Positions 54,228 to 62,489 of a stretch of DNA of 64,000 bases are shown here, piece by piece. The stretch comes from Desulfomonile tiedjei DSM 6799. Lineage in GTDB: Bacteria > Desulfobacterota > Desulfomonilia > Desulfomonilales > Desulfomonilaceae. Where the stretch lies: the NCBI RefSeq assembly GCF_000266945.1, contig NC_018025.1:3910001-3974000 (forward strand), in the 5' to 3' direction. The position numbers and the translations under genes were made by a program. The first letter of the stretch is position 1. Each line of letters begins with the position of its first letter. The notes under the pieces were generated by a model. The model did not search any database and was not told where the DNA came from. It was given only the letters and a program-made list of their open reading frames with translations.

Positions 54228-54492
54228 AGCCTACAGCCTACTTTTTGTCGGACGACAAGAGAGGTCGCAACAGCTACCCGAGCCACATACAGACCATTTC
54301 TAAACTATTTTCATTAATGTCGTCATTGTTTTTGACACGCCTGTCCTGATGTGATACCTCAAACATGAATTACGGGGGGCTTACCCCCCAAAGAGACATT
54401 ATGGGACAGATCACTATATTTAATTAGGTAGTTATGAGAGCAACCCAAACAAACATCACAACGATAGAGCATATGTTAGAGAGGTAACAACA

Positions 54493-54726
54493 ATGGTTCT
54501 AATGAAGATTCTCCGAGTGTCCAAGGGTTTGAATCAACGTCAGCTTGCAAAGCTCATTGACCTGGATCCTGCCGTCATCTGCCATGTCGAGCGCAATCCA
54601 GAGATTGGACGCAACCGCTTCCTGACAAGGGAGACAGTCCGCCGGTTGGAATCATTTTTCGGGGTGCCCATCGGTAAATTGCTGGGACCCGTGGACCACG
54701 AGAAGCTGCTGAAGCTCGTGGCATAG
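54493..54726 (+). CDS. XRE-family helix-turn-helix protein (77 aa)
   Basis: ILRVSKGLNQRQLAKLIDLDPAVICHVE is a typical XRE/Cro-type helix-turn-helix, with FFGVPIGKLLG as the C-terminal HTH_3 helix. The ATG has GAGGT 7 nt upstream. Small size and position before the replication genes suggest a Cro- or copy-control-like repressor acting on the nearby repeats. Confidence 0.88.
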   Translation: MVLMKILRVSKGLNQRQLAKLIDLDPAVICHVERNPEIGRNRFLTRETVRRLESFFGVPIGKLLGPVDHEKLLKLVA

Positions 54727-54744
54727 TCTCCCCAGAAAAACGCA

Positions 54745-54766
54745 AACCGGGAGTGACGGCCCGGTT
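54745..54766. terminator. Hairpin after the XRE gene
   Basis: AACCGGG and CCCGGTT pair with an 8-nt loop. Read on the minus strand it is followed by GCGTTTTT and could terminate minus-strand transcription. Confidence 0.4.
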
Positions 54767-54934
54767 CGCAGGAAAAGAATTTTGTTTGAATGGTTGTTAT
54801 GTCAATTCAATACCCCCCAAACCGAGAAAAATCAAGCCCTTTTCTTCGTTTTCCCCCCGAACACGAAACTTTTTTTTGCCCGTGCCGCGTTGCGCGAGTG
54901 CCGTATTCAATGAACTACGAGAGGAATTCCCGAG

Positions 54935-55852
54935 ATGACCGATAATTGTGAGACCGTGAGCCCCGCTGATACCATGACTGTTGATACGGTCAGCCTCAAA
55001 GTTCCGCAGCTAATTCCAGAAGAGCAGGCAATGGGGTGGGTAGAGCACTATTTAGGGGACATAGGGACGTGGTACGCCAATCAAGCGCCGCAGTATTATC
55101 AAGACGGCAAATTCCAATGTCCCGACTGTCTAGGACAACTTGAATTGATTTGCCCGTCACAATTCAGATGCACAGGGAAGTGTCCACAAAAAAAACAAGT
55201 GAAGAACTTTGGCCACCTTCTGTCGTCTTTAAATAAAACCGAGTTCCCTTATCCGAAAAAAGCCCTTTACTATCTAGCCGCCCAACAGCTCCGCTCATGT
55301 ATTGTAGAACAGCCAAACGACACCAGACATGCCGAATTGATTAAGTGGGTGGCGTTTTACGTCCAGGCCATGAAATGGCGTGTCGTCCCGGTCTATGAAA
55401 TCGGTCTCAATGGATTCTGTACCTGTTCCAAAGGCCCAGACTGTAAATCACCAGGAAAACATCCACGCGTGGGAAAATGGGAACAGAGAGCCACAAACGA
55501 TCTCACGCAAGCCCTCGCATGGTGGAACGGCAACTGGAGACATAGCAACATCGGTCTCGCTACCGGTCCCGAGAGCAATGTGTATGTGATCGACCTAGAC
55601 GGCCCGACCGGAATTGCCAATTTCCAAAAACTCATTGAACCGCTAGGAGACACTCCCGACGTGCCCTGCCAAATCACAGGCTCACGAGCCGGCCGTCAAT
55701 ACTTCTTTGAGTGGCCAGCCGACGGGACCACTATTAGAGGCAACGCAAGCATAATTGACGAGGGGATTGATATTCGTGGAATGAACGGCCTTGCAATTTT
55801 ACCACCCTCAAATCACAGAAGTGGAGAATATTATGAATGGATTCTTGGATAA
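54935..55852 (+). CDS. Primase-polymerase (N-terminal half of split replicase)
   Basis: 305 residues. The N-terminal 90 residues hold a zinc-ribbon (CPDCLGQLELICPSQFRCTGKC); the rest is an archaeo-eukaryotic primase/polymerase domain: KWRVVPVYEIGLNG, CTCSKGPDCKSPGKHPR, a DLDGPTGI metal motif after NVYVI, GSRAGRQYFFEWP and GIDIRGMNGLAILPPS. Such proteins normally continue into a D5/P4 helicase; here a stop falls at 55850-55852 while the next gene overlaps by 20 nt in the +1 frame. It would prime and extend element DNA. Confidence 0.85.
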   Translation: MTDNCETVSPADTMTVDTVSLKVPQLIPEEQAMGWVEHYLGDIGTWYANQAPQYYQDGKFQCPDCLGQLELICPSQFRCTGKCPQKKQVKNFGHLLSSLNKTEFPYPKKALYYLAAQQLRSCIVEQPNDTRHAELIKWVAFYVQAMKWRVVPVYEIGLNGFCTCSKGPDCKSPGKHPRVGKWEQRATNDLTQALAWWNGNWRHSNIGLATGPESNVYVIDLDGPTGIANFQKLIEPLGDTPDVPCQITGSRAGRQYFFEWPADGTTIRGNASIIDEGIDIRGMNGLAILPPSNHRSGEYYEWILG

Positions 55853-57689
55853 GAGGCCGCAACAGTGGCCGGGGTTAGTTGAATTGATTAAAGAGAAATC
55901 TGGAACACCAAGACAATCGCAAGAGGATGGCGAGACGGGCAAGAAACGTGGAAAATCTAGCCGAGTGTCACGCGGACACCTATCTATAGCTGAATCAATC
56001 CCTGAGGATACCAGAAACGACATATTGTTTAGGGAAGCCTGCAGCTTGCGGGAAAAAGGACTCACGAAGGATCGAATCCTAATCATGATCCGTGCCATAG
56101 ACCGCGAACGATGCAACCCCCCGATAAACGACGATGTCGAAATTGAAACTCTCGTGAACAGCGCATGGAGCTACAAGGAGAAAAAAGAGAGGGAATTGCT
56201 AGATCTGACTGCTCCAAACCGAAACACCTCGGACATGGGAAACGCCTCCCGCATGGCTGGCCATTTCGGAGACGATATTCGGTTTAGCAGTAACTTCGGT
56301 TGGTTGACTTGGGAAGGTGCCCGATGGGGCCGCGACAACCGTTCAAAAGTGCAAGGCTTCGCTAAACGCGTGCCGGGTCTCGTTTACCGTGAGGCCGCTA
56401 ACGCAGCAACCCAAGACGAACGTGAGGCCCTGGCCCGACACGCAATGCAGTCTGAGTGTGCATCTCGAATCAACGCTATGATTCAACTGCTACCCTCCGA
56501 ACCGGGAATCTCTGTTCCTCATGACGTATTCGATACAAACCCCTGGTTGTTTAACGTGCAAAACGGAACCATTGATTTACGAACAGCAAAAAAACACGAA
56601 CACCGCCGGTCCGACATGATAACGAAAATCTCGCCGGTCACATACGACCCCGATGCACAGTGCCCGCGGTGGCTCCAATTCTTACAAGAATTGAAACAGG
56701 AACAGCGAGTCATTGAATTCATTCAAAGATCACTGGGCTATTCGTTGAGCGGGAATACATCCGAACAGGTCTGGTTCTTCCTTTACGGCACAGGGAATAA
56801 TGGTAAGGGTGTGTTGATAGACACAATTTCTTACGTTATAGGTGATTACGCCGTTGCCACCGATGCCGCCACATTCCTGGATAATCAGAAGGGCATCCGC
56901 AACGATTTAGCCCGACTTCGTGGCGCTCGCTTTGTTTCAGCACAAGAGCCAAGCCCGAACGTCCGTTTCGATCCTTCCTGCCTGAAGTCCTTCACGGGAC
57001 AGGATACAATCACTGCGCGCTTCCTGCATCAAGAGTTTTTCGAGTTCAAACCTGAAGCGAAGCTGTTTTTTTCCGCCAATCATAAACCCGGAGTCATAGA
57101 CAATTCGTTAGGTTTCTGGCGCCGAGTCCGAATGATACCCTTCACGACACAATTTGCAGGAAAGGCAAAAGATCCGAATCTCCGGGAGAAACTAAAGGCC
57201 GAAGCATCGGGAATTCTAAACTGGCTCATTGAGGGTTGCTTAAAGTGGCAACAGGATGGTTTGAAAGTGCCGAAAGAGGTTCACGATGCCATTTACGAGT
57301 ATAGAGAGAATACGGACATTCTCTCAGACTTTCTGACAACCCGCTGTGTTATAGGGAAGGATACACTTAAAATTGAGCCTGTGAAGCGTCTGTATGATGA
57401 ATACTTAAAGTATTGCGACGAAAACCGCATCCGAAAACCGTTCAGTAGACCCAAGTTTAACCAAAACATTGAAGAAAGACAGGGGGTTAAACAAAGAAGG
57501 GAGACGAATTGCCGTTTCTGGTCCGGAATAGGGTTGCGTTGCGATTATCCAGACGAACTAGTTAATTCAAACACTTACCCCGTTGAGCAGCGCTGCCCCG
57601 AGGTGTGCGCTATTTCTGGCACGTGTGAGCATCCGCATCTTTGCGCGTCTGGTTTTTGTAACGATTTTCGTGAGATACTGAGAAGTTAA
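55833..57689 (+). CDS. D5/P4-family primase-helicase (C-terminal half)
   Basis: 618 residues from the ATG at 55833, which has GTGGAG 7 nt upstream. A linker, then the D5_N domain (about residues 150-280) and superfamily 3 helicase: Walker A YGTGNNGKGVLIDTI, Walker B region ARFVSAQEP, motif C FFSANHKPGV with sensor Asn. A winged helix and a Cys-rich C-terminus (CPEVCAISGTCEHPHLCASGFC) follow. With the preceding ORF it makes up a two-part replicase. The +1 overlap may be natural coupled translation or a frameshift in a once-single gene. Confidence 0.88.
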   Translation: MNGFLDKRPQQWPGLVELIKEKSGTPRQSQEDGETGKKRGKSSRVSRGHLSIAESIPEDTRNDILFREACSLREKGLTKDRILIMIRAIDRERCNPPINDDVEIETLVNSAWSYKEKKERELLDLTAPNRNTSDMGNASRMAGHFGDDIRFSSNFGWLTWEGARWGRDNRSKVQGFAKRVPGLVYREAANAATQDEREALARHAMQSECASRINAMIQLLPSEPGISVPHDVFDTNPWLFNVQNGTIDLRTAKKHEHRRSDMITKISPVTYDPDAQCPRWLQFLQELKQEQRVIEFIQRSLGYSLSGNTSEQVWFFLYGTGNNGKGVLIDTISYVIGDYAVATDAATFLDNQKGIRNDLARLRGARFVSAQEPSPNVRFDPSCLKSFTGQDTITARFLHQEFFEFKPEAKLFFSANHKPGVIDNSLGFWRRVRMIPFTTQFAGKAKDPNLREKLKAEASGILNWLIEGCLKWQQDGLKVPKEVHDAIYEYRENTDILSDFLTTRCVIGKDTLKIEPVKRLYDEYLKYCDENRIRKPFSRPKFNQNIEERQGVKQRRETNCRFWSGIGLRCDYPDELVNSNTYPVEQRCPEVCAISGTCEHPHLCASGFCNDFREILRS

Positions 57690-57703
57690 ATGAAATCAAT
57701 AGG

Positions 57704-57806
57704 ATGACAGAATGACAAAAAAACTATAAATCTGACTTTTTTTCTACATGAGAAAATTTTAAAAAAAAATGTCAAAAAAACGATATTTTTGTCATTTTGT
57801 CATTCT
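57704..57806. repeat. Inverted-repeat module A (TGACA type)
   Basis: Left arm TGACAGAATGACAAAAA (two TGACA 8 nt apart) and right arm TTTTTGTCATTTTGTCATT (two TGTCA 8 nt apart) enclose AATCTGACTTTTTTTCT and a poly-A stretch with another TGTCA. It lies in the AT-rich 425-nt gap after the helicase gene and contains no ORF. Confidence 0.8.
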
Positions 57807-57881
57807 CCAATTCTTTCAAGGACTTATGTGAAATTGGACAAAAAACAGGGTTTGGTAATTATTTCAACATTTTATATGTAT

Positions 57882-57985
57882 AGGGACAATAGGGACAACA
57901 AACACTAAATTCTGACTTTTTTCTCTCGCGTAGGGTACAGGGAAAAAGAATTCAAAATCATATAAAGGTTGTCCCTGTTGTCCCC
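57882..57985. repeat. Inverted-repeat module B (GGGACA type)
   Basis: Same design as module A, 180 nt downstream: left arm AGGGACAATAGGGACAAC (two GGGACA 9 nt apart), a core AAATTCTGACTTTTTTCT that repeats module A's core, and right arm GTTGTCCCTGTTGTCCCC. Confidence 0.8.
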
Positions 57986-58114
57986 AATCCGGAAGACGAC
58001 ACTAACCACTAAGAGGTGATGCCCCTAACCACTGTTGTAAGCTATGAATAATATTACTTGAATTGCCTTACCTCGAATTTCGAGGGACATTGACCAAATT
58101 GTTAGGAGAAAACC

Positions 58115-58615
58115 ATGAGCGCTTATGATTGTAACCATGATGATTACGCCGGCCCCTATTTCTTATCTCGGGAATGCACTGCAGACCTGATGTCTTCAGC
58201 TCAACAGAAATTTTTCAATCCCCAGGCGATGCGCGACTTCAACGATGCTCTCAGTGAGGGATATTTTGTGAATTCGCAATTCAAGTGTCGTGGCTGGAAG
58301 AACATCAGCAACCACTATCTCGCGTGGTGTATGAAGTGGCAAATCCCCTACATCACCTTTCATCCGCGTGGGAAGCTGGCAACACTATCCTTCGTGTTAC
58401 GGATTGCAGATCGGACCTTGACGCAGTGGGCATACGAGGAAGCGGACGAGCTGGTCTTCGACCATGTGGTCAAGTTCAACGCAAAACCAGTATCTACCCC
58501 CATATGTATCCAAATTGGGAAAATCAGCGTGGATGATATTGAAGAGGTTGGATTTCAACTGGTAGATTTGGCTGCATATCGGAGCTATAAAATACAATGG
58601 CCAAAAGTGGCCTAA
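58115..58615 (+). CDS. Element hypothetical protein (166 aa)
   Basis: ATG at 58115 with TTAGGAGAAAACC upstream. Mixed alpha/beta look: an N-terminal CNHDDYAGPYF, a middle RGWKNISNHYLAWCMKWQIPYITF, and TLTQWAYEEADELVFDHVVKF. The C-terminal VGFQLVDLAAYRSYKIQW is aromatic. No family recognised. It follows the replicase and the two repeat modules, so it may be replication- or copy-control-related, but this is guesswork. Confidence 0.55.
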   Translation: MSAYDCNHDDYAGPYFLSRECTADLMSSAQQKFFNPQAMRDFNDALSEGYFVNSQFKCRGWKNISNHYLAWCMKWQIPYITFHPRGKLATLSFVLRIADRTLTQWAYEEADELVFDHVVKFNAKPVSTPICIQIGKISVDDIEEVGFQLVDLAAYRSYKIQWPKVA

Positions 58616-59005
58616 AAAGCTAAGTGTTTGTTATTATTACATAAGGACTATATATAGCTTTTTAAATATATAGCATACTTATAACAACGCGGAATTACGC
58701 AAGTAATTAATGGTATTAAGTGTAGCTAACAAGCGGAGTAGGTTTATTAGTTACAGTCACACCCGCTCACCTATCGCTCTGGCCTATGGCTTGCTGGTTG
58801 TTTGATAGGTGCAGCCTATGGGAAGTGGGATATTCGATAGGTCGGAATGATGGGGATGTGAGGGGAAGCGAGAAAAAAGCGGGATTCGCGTTGATTATTG
58901 TGGAGTTTTTGAGAGAAACGGGATAGGTATTACCTATCTTTTTCCATAATACATCTCCGGAATGGAGAAAGCCCGGCTTACTCCCCGGGCACTTTCTCGT
59001 TTACT
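58616..59005. other. AT-rich gap with five GATAGGT/ACCTATC heptamers and terminators
   Basis: Copies: ACCTATC 58769-58775, GATAGGT 58804-58810 and 58836-58842, GATAGGT 58922-58928, ACCTATC 58932-58938. The last pair forms a GATAGG-TATTA-CCTATC hairpin followed by TTTTTCC, a plausible terminator for the 166-residue gene. A second hairpin, GCCCGG (58971) and CCGGGC (58985-58990), sits after the serine recombinase stop on the minus strand. Confidence 0.6.
58971..58990 (-). terminator. Terminator after the serine recombinase
   Basis: GCCCGG/CCGGGC six-pair stem with TTTCTCC downstream on the minus strand. Confidence 0.5.
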
Positions 59006-59671
59006 TCACCCCTGCAGTATTCTGACGATCTGAGATTGACTGAATGGGGTTCCGATCCGTGTGAGAGTCCCCATGTCACAGAGCACGTCTCGAATTGCTC
59101 GTACCGAGAATTCACGTTCCCGTAATATCTTAATCTGTAAGATAACCCGTTGCTCTTGCGCATCCTTGACCAGCTTTCCGTTGCTCACTTTCCAACCATA
59201 CTTCGGCCGGCCGCCGATCCGCTCGCCGCGTTCCCGTTTCCGTTGAAGGGCCGCTCGAGTCCGTAAGCTTATGATGCGTCTTTCTCGAGAGTTTAAACCG
59301 GCACGGAGATAACGCATAAGTTCAGCGTCCAGGTCTTCAGAGTTCAAACATCCCTCTGTTGCTGAGATGTATCGAATACCTTTTTCAATGAACAGCGTTT
59401 CAGTTTGTAGGCTCTCGAGCCCGTCTCTGCTTAACCTGTCGGACCGATACACGATCACAGCATCAACTTGTCGGGTATCAACCAGATTGAGCACTCGCTG
59501 GACTGCAGGACGGTTCTTGATACTCTTGCCAGAGATCCCATTGTCAACTTCGAGACTAATCAACCTGAGTCCTTCACGTTTACACAGTTTCTTGATCTCT
59601 GCCTTCTGATAGTCCAGAGAAACACTTGATTCGTCTTCTTTGGATATCCTGCAATAACCGACTGCTTTCAT
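59006..59671 (-). CDS. Serine recombinase/resolvase
   Basis: 221 residues of the resolvase/invertase family. KAVGYCRISKEDESSVSLDYQ contains the catalytic Ser (in RISKEDESS region) and the following Arg; YRSDRLSRD is the conserved DRLxR motif. The C-terminal 70 residues hold a helix-turn-helix (EFSVRAIRDVLCDMG). Could resolve element multimers, or shuffle segments. No inverted res/hix pair next to it was recognised. Confidence 0.9.
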   Translation of the reverse strand: MKAVGYCRISKEDESSVSLDYQKAEIKKLCKREGLRLISLEVDNGISGKSIKNRPAVQRVLNLVDTRQVDAVIVYRSDRLSRDGLESLQTETLFIEKGIRYISATEGCLNSEDLDAELMRYLRAGLNSRERRIISLRTRAALQRKRERGERIGGRPKYGWKVSNGKLVKDAQEQRVILQIKILREREFSVRAIRDVLCDMGTLTRIGTPFSQSQIVRILQG

Positions 59672-59882
59672 TTATATTTCCTCTCACGCTTCCGGTAATT
59701 GACACAAAAACGAACGTTTTTAGGTAAATCAAATCGTGTTACGAGGTCTTTTCGAGTGGAAAGCCCGAGGGGAGCGGACCGCCTATGGTCAACCCCCCCG
59801 GGAATTGGGACCCCGGGTCCGACAACGTGTGGCCTAGACCCGGCCTCTGTTTCTTGTCTCTAATGTGGCTGATGTGAAAGCC

Positions 59883-60455
59883 TCATTTGGTGGGGGTCTT
59901 GGTTAAAACCGATCCCCTCTGTTGCAGCACTTCTTTCTTTTTCTTCTCATAAACCTGTCGGGCTCTTTTGAATTTCTTTAAGAATTCTTGTTTTGAGTAG
60001 TTCCCATGGTATTCGTTGACATGGTTTATGATCTGGTCGAAGTCCGCTTGGGGTGCTGCGACAACTGCGTCGGTAATGGCGTTGTAAATGAGTGAGGGAC
60101 GGAACACGGGAACATCTGTATAGAGTTCCCGGTCATTACGGATCATTTGCGCTAAATCCTTCATGCCAATTGTGTCAGCTTTTTTTGCTGCTTTTTCCAT
60201 TCTGGTCAACCATGGTGTCTGGTGAGCATCCCTGCAGCGAGAGACAGCGTGTGCAATCTCGTGAATCAAGAGCACCTGGATTGGCATTTCCGGATTTGCG
60301 CAAATCTTGATGGTCTTTGTGGTCCAATCGCAAAAACCTTCGTCGTTAGTATCCTCAAAACGAGGGACGATTTCTAATTTCCATTCACCTTTTCTGTTCC
60401 ATTTTGGAAAAAAGGTCGAGCGGATGTAATCGTATTCGGCTTTTACTGTGTTCAT
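59883..60455 (-). CDS. HEIAH zinc metallopeptidase-like protein
   Basis: 190 residues. HEIAHAVSRCRDAHQ (HExxH) at about residues 65-69 with a second His nearby is a metallopeptidase-like zinc site; the N-terminal part has DWTTKTIKICANPEMP, common in such domains. It lies 12 nt after an HTH repressor on the same strand, the arrangement of ImmR/ImmA-type pairs in which the protease removes the repressor. Length and spacing support this, but the sequence is not close to typical ImmA, so it may also be a SprT-like or other metal-dependent peptidase. Confidence 0.65.
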   Translation of the reverse strand: MNTVKAEYDYIRSTFFPKWNRKGEWKLEIVPRFEDTNDEGFCDWTTKTIKICANPEMPIQVLLIHEIAHAVSRCRDAHQTPWLTRMEKAAKKADTIGMKDLAQMIRNDRELYTDVPVFRPSLIYNAITDAVVAAPQADFDQIINHVNEYHGNYSKQEFLKKFKRARQVYEKKKKEVLQQRGSVLTKTPTK

Positions 60456-60467
60456 GTTTTTGCCCTG

Positions 60468-60836
60468 TTACGAGGTTTTTGCTTTCTTTGTTGCCATTTC
60501 TTCCGCTCCGATCTCTTCGACAATCTCGAGCGGTTCTCTCGGAATTCGCGTGACTCTCAATCCTTCGCCGTTTAAAAACTCCACTTCATGTCCGCGTCCT
60601 GCTATCAGCCATTCAAGTTTCACGTCCAGTCTGTCGGCAAGAACTAAGGCGCTAATCACGTCGGGTTCAACGCTTTTGTATTTCCACGATCTGAATTTGG
60701 ACAATGAGATTCCAAGTCGGCTGCAAAACTGTTCGTCAGTCTCGCCCTTTGAATATTTCGTTTTGCGCTTTTTGAACGAGGTCAAGCGTTTAACGAACGT
60801 GGAATATTTGGGATCGTGTGCGGCTTCATCCTTCAT
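60468..60836 (-). CDS. Helix-turn-helix regulator, CI-like
   Basis: 122 residues. ETDEQFCSRLGISLSKFRSW is a helix-turn-helix of the phage-repressor type, followed by a DVKLEWLIAGRG segment common in CI-like proteins. The C-terminal 40 residues are short and charged, with no LexA-like protease. ATGA overlap with the preceding gene. With the HEIAH gene it forms a probable repressor/antirepressor-protease pair controlling the element. Confidence 0.8.
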   Translation of the reverse strand: MKDEAAHDPKYSTFVKRLTSFKKRKTKYSKGETDEQFCSRLGISLSKFRSWKYKSVEPDVISALVLADRLDVKLEWLIAGRGHEVEFLNGEGLRVTRIPREPLEIVEEIGAEEMATKKAKTS

Positions 60837-61207
60837 AATTCCACCTTATCGGCGCCGTCGTGGTCCAGCACGGAGCATGCTATTCCTCTGATGACCTCCA
60901 GGTCTTGGAACACTCGCAGTGTGGCCTGTAGGACATGGTAGATCTGCCAGTTTTTTTCATCGGCGGTGTCATCCATGGAGTGGGCGATGTCTCGTGCTGA
61001 TTTGATTAGGGGAACGGTTCGTTCTTGCCATTCTTCCAAGAGGGATAAAACTGAACTCGGTTCGACTGGTTGATCTCCGGGGTTTTTGAAAAAGGGGTGA
61101 GCGTATTCTTCCCAGATTGACGCCTGTAGGTCAGACAGGGGCATGGACCACGGGAACGGTGGTTGAACGGGCTGAACGGTGATCTGTTTTGCATTGACTT
61201 CGTTCAT
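60833..61207 (-). CDS. Tandem paralogue B, unknown function (124 aa)
   Basis: 124 residues. FPWSMPLSDLQASIWEEY, SVLSLLEEWQERTVPLI, WQIYHVLQATLRVFQDLEVIR. The C-terminal 90 residues match the C-terminus of the gene upstream (61204-61845) in order: FPW..PLxDLxxxI, LExWxxxTxPLIxxAxD, WQxxHxLxxxxRxFxDxExLxxxxxxVLVHD. The start overlaps the upstream stop by ATGA. Helical, no membrane segment. Confidence 0.7.
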   Translation of the reverse strand: MNEVNAKQITVQPVQPPFPWSMPLSDLQASIWEEYAHPFFKNPGDQPVEPSSVLSLLEEWQERTVPLIKSARDIAHSMDDTADEKNWQIYHVLQATLRVFQDLEVIRGIACSVLDHDGADKVEL

Positions 61208-61845
61208 TGTGTCTCACCTCGTCTCTGCGCATCGTGTACCAGGACGTTCCAGACGACACGATTCAATGTTTCGTAATCCTCGAATAGCCGGCTAACCTGG
61301 CGCAACAAGTGGAAGAGCTGCCAGTCCTCTTTGGTCTTCGCGTGGTTATTGACCATGTCGACTGCTGCTTCGACAAGGGGTGCGGTCTCGCTTGCCCATG
61401 TTTCCAGCATTTGCAGGCTTCGGAAGGTCGGATCGGGTACGAAAGACCGGCCCCATGGGATATGGTAGCGGTCAATGAGCCTTTTTTCGAGGTCCGTCAG
61501 AGGTTTTTCAAGAGGCCAAGGGAAGTTGTCGGACGTGTGTGTGGATGTGTCGGCAGTCTCGTCGTCGTCGTCAAGATCGTCGTTTTCGTCTTCGTCCTGA
61601 TCTTCGTCGGGATCGGACAGGGTGAGAGGTTCATCGTCGTTGTCGTCCACAAGAGAGACAGAATCAGACGGGGTGATGTCGTCCACGAACTCGATACTGA
61701 TGTCATCGTTTTCCGGGTCGGACAGGGTATCATGTGGATGGGAAGGGGAGGGACCGGCAAGGGCGGACTGGTCCCTGGATTCCCCGTTTTGAATGATGGT
61801 TGTTTGGCTTGATTCTTCCGCGGTAGAAAGATACACTTTTGACAT
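61204..61845 (-). CDS. Tandem paralogue A with acidic N-terminus (213 aa)
   Basis: 213 residues. Residues 1-110 are strongly acidic and Asp/Ser/Thr-rich (DEDQDEDENDDLDDDDE), probably disordered. Residues 110-213 share the helical fold of paralogue B (FPWPLEKPLTDLEKRLIDRY, MLETWASETAPLVEAAVDM, DWQLFHLLRQVSRLFEDYE). AAGGAGG precedes the ATG. First gene of a coupled four-gene operon with paralogue B, the CI-like regulator and the metallopeptidase. Function unknown. Confidence 0.7.
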   Translation of the reverse strand: MSKVYLSTAEESSQTTIIQNGESRDQSALAGPSPSHPHDTLSDPENDDISIEFVDDITPSDSVSLVDDNDDEPLTLSDPDEDQDEDENDDLDDDDETADTSTHTSDNFPWPLEKPLTDLEKRLIDRYHIPWGRSFVPDPTFRSLQMLETWASETAPLVEAAVDMVNNHAKTKEDWQLFHLLRQVSRLFEDYETLNRVVWNVLVHDAQRRGETQ

Positions 61846-61877
61846 GCTGCTTACCTCCTTGGTAGGTTTGTGGCTTA

Positions 61878-61912
61878 GGGTGACTGAAAGAGTACCAGTC
61901 TTTTAGTCACCC
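61878..61912 (-). promoter_or_regulatory. Leader hairpin before the tandem-paralogue operon
   Basis: GGGTGACT (61878-61885) and AGTCACCC (61905-61912), with an inner AAAGA/TCTTT, make a stem of more than 12 pairs 33 nt upstream of the 61845 start. It may be an operator, a 5' untranslated-region stabiliser or an attenuator. The remainder of 61846-62207 holds no gene I accept. Confidence 0.5.
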
Positions 61913-62181
61913 GATTCCGTTTGGGGGTTGAGGAAATGGTAAGTGATACGCGCGTTCTCGGTCAAGGAAATTTTAGCGGATTTGACAAAAAAAGAGTAAG
62001 CCTAAAATAGGGATATGTCAGTACCAGACAGGCTTTGAGCTGTTTGGCGCGTTCTGAAAGTGTAAGGATATCGCGCGACTAGCGAGGACGCTAGTAGGGA
62101 TGGGGTCGTTTTTGAAGTGGGTGAGTGTGGCGCGTGATCCGGTCGTCTCTCCCCTCCATCCTTTTCAAAGTGCCCGAGCAT

Positions 62182-62199
62182 ACGCGCACGCGTGCGCGT
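62182..62199. repeat. 18-nt CG palindrome in an alternating Pu/Py run
   Basis: ACGCGCACG and CGTGCGCGT are perfect complements; the alternating purine-pyrimidine run extends from 62178 to 62199. Such runs can form Z-DNA. It sits just outside the end of the 74-residue gene. Confidence 0.6.
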
Positions 62200-62207
62200 T
62201 CTCTCTG

Positions 62208-62432
62208 TTAATCCACTATCCGCCATAGGTGCCCCCTGCTCCAGATAGCAGCGGCAATGTTGCGGTATTTTGTTTGCTCGTTTGTCCGGAGGTTGACTCT
62301 CAGGTGATAGGTGCGTTTGAGACGTGCGAGGTCGATCTGTTCCTTGCCGAGTAGATCCACGATCTCTTGGATGGTATCGAGCATGAGCGCAGCGTGGTAG
62401 GTGTTGGATGCGTATAGGATGGTGGTAGGCAT
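62208..62432 (-). CDS. Small element protein (74 aa)
   Basis: 74 residues, with AAGGAG 9 nt before the ATG. Helical (HAALMLDTIQEIVDLLGKEQ, RLKRTYHLRVNL, RNIAAAIWSRG). No known family. On the same strand as the small protein upstream, probably one transcript. Confidence 0.5.
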   Translation of the reverse strand: MPTTILYASNTYHAALMLDTIQEIVDLLGKEQIDLARLKRTYHLRVNLRTNEQTKYRNIAAAIWSRGHLWRIVD

Positions 62433-62489
62433 GGGGTTGTCTCCTTATCTGTATGGACTAAGGGGGGGGCATCCCCCCGGATGTGCTCC

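Noticed and set aside
62002-62226. 74-codon minus-strand frame
   Set aside because: It overlaps the start-proximal end of another small gene and the CG palindrome; no ribosome binding site.
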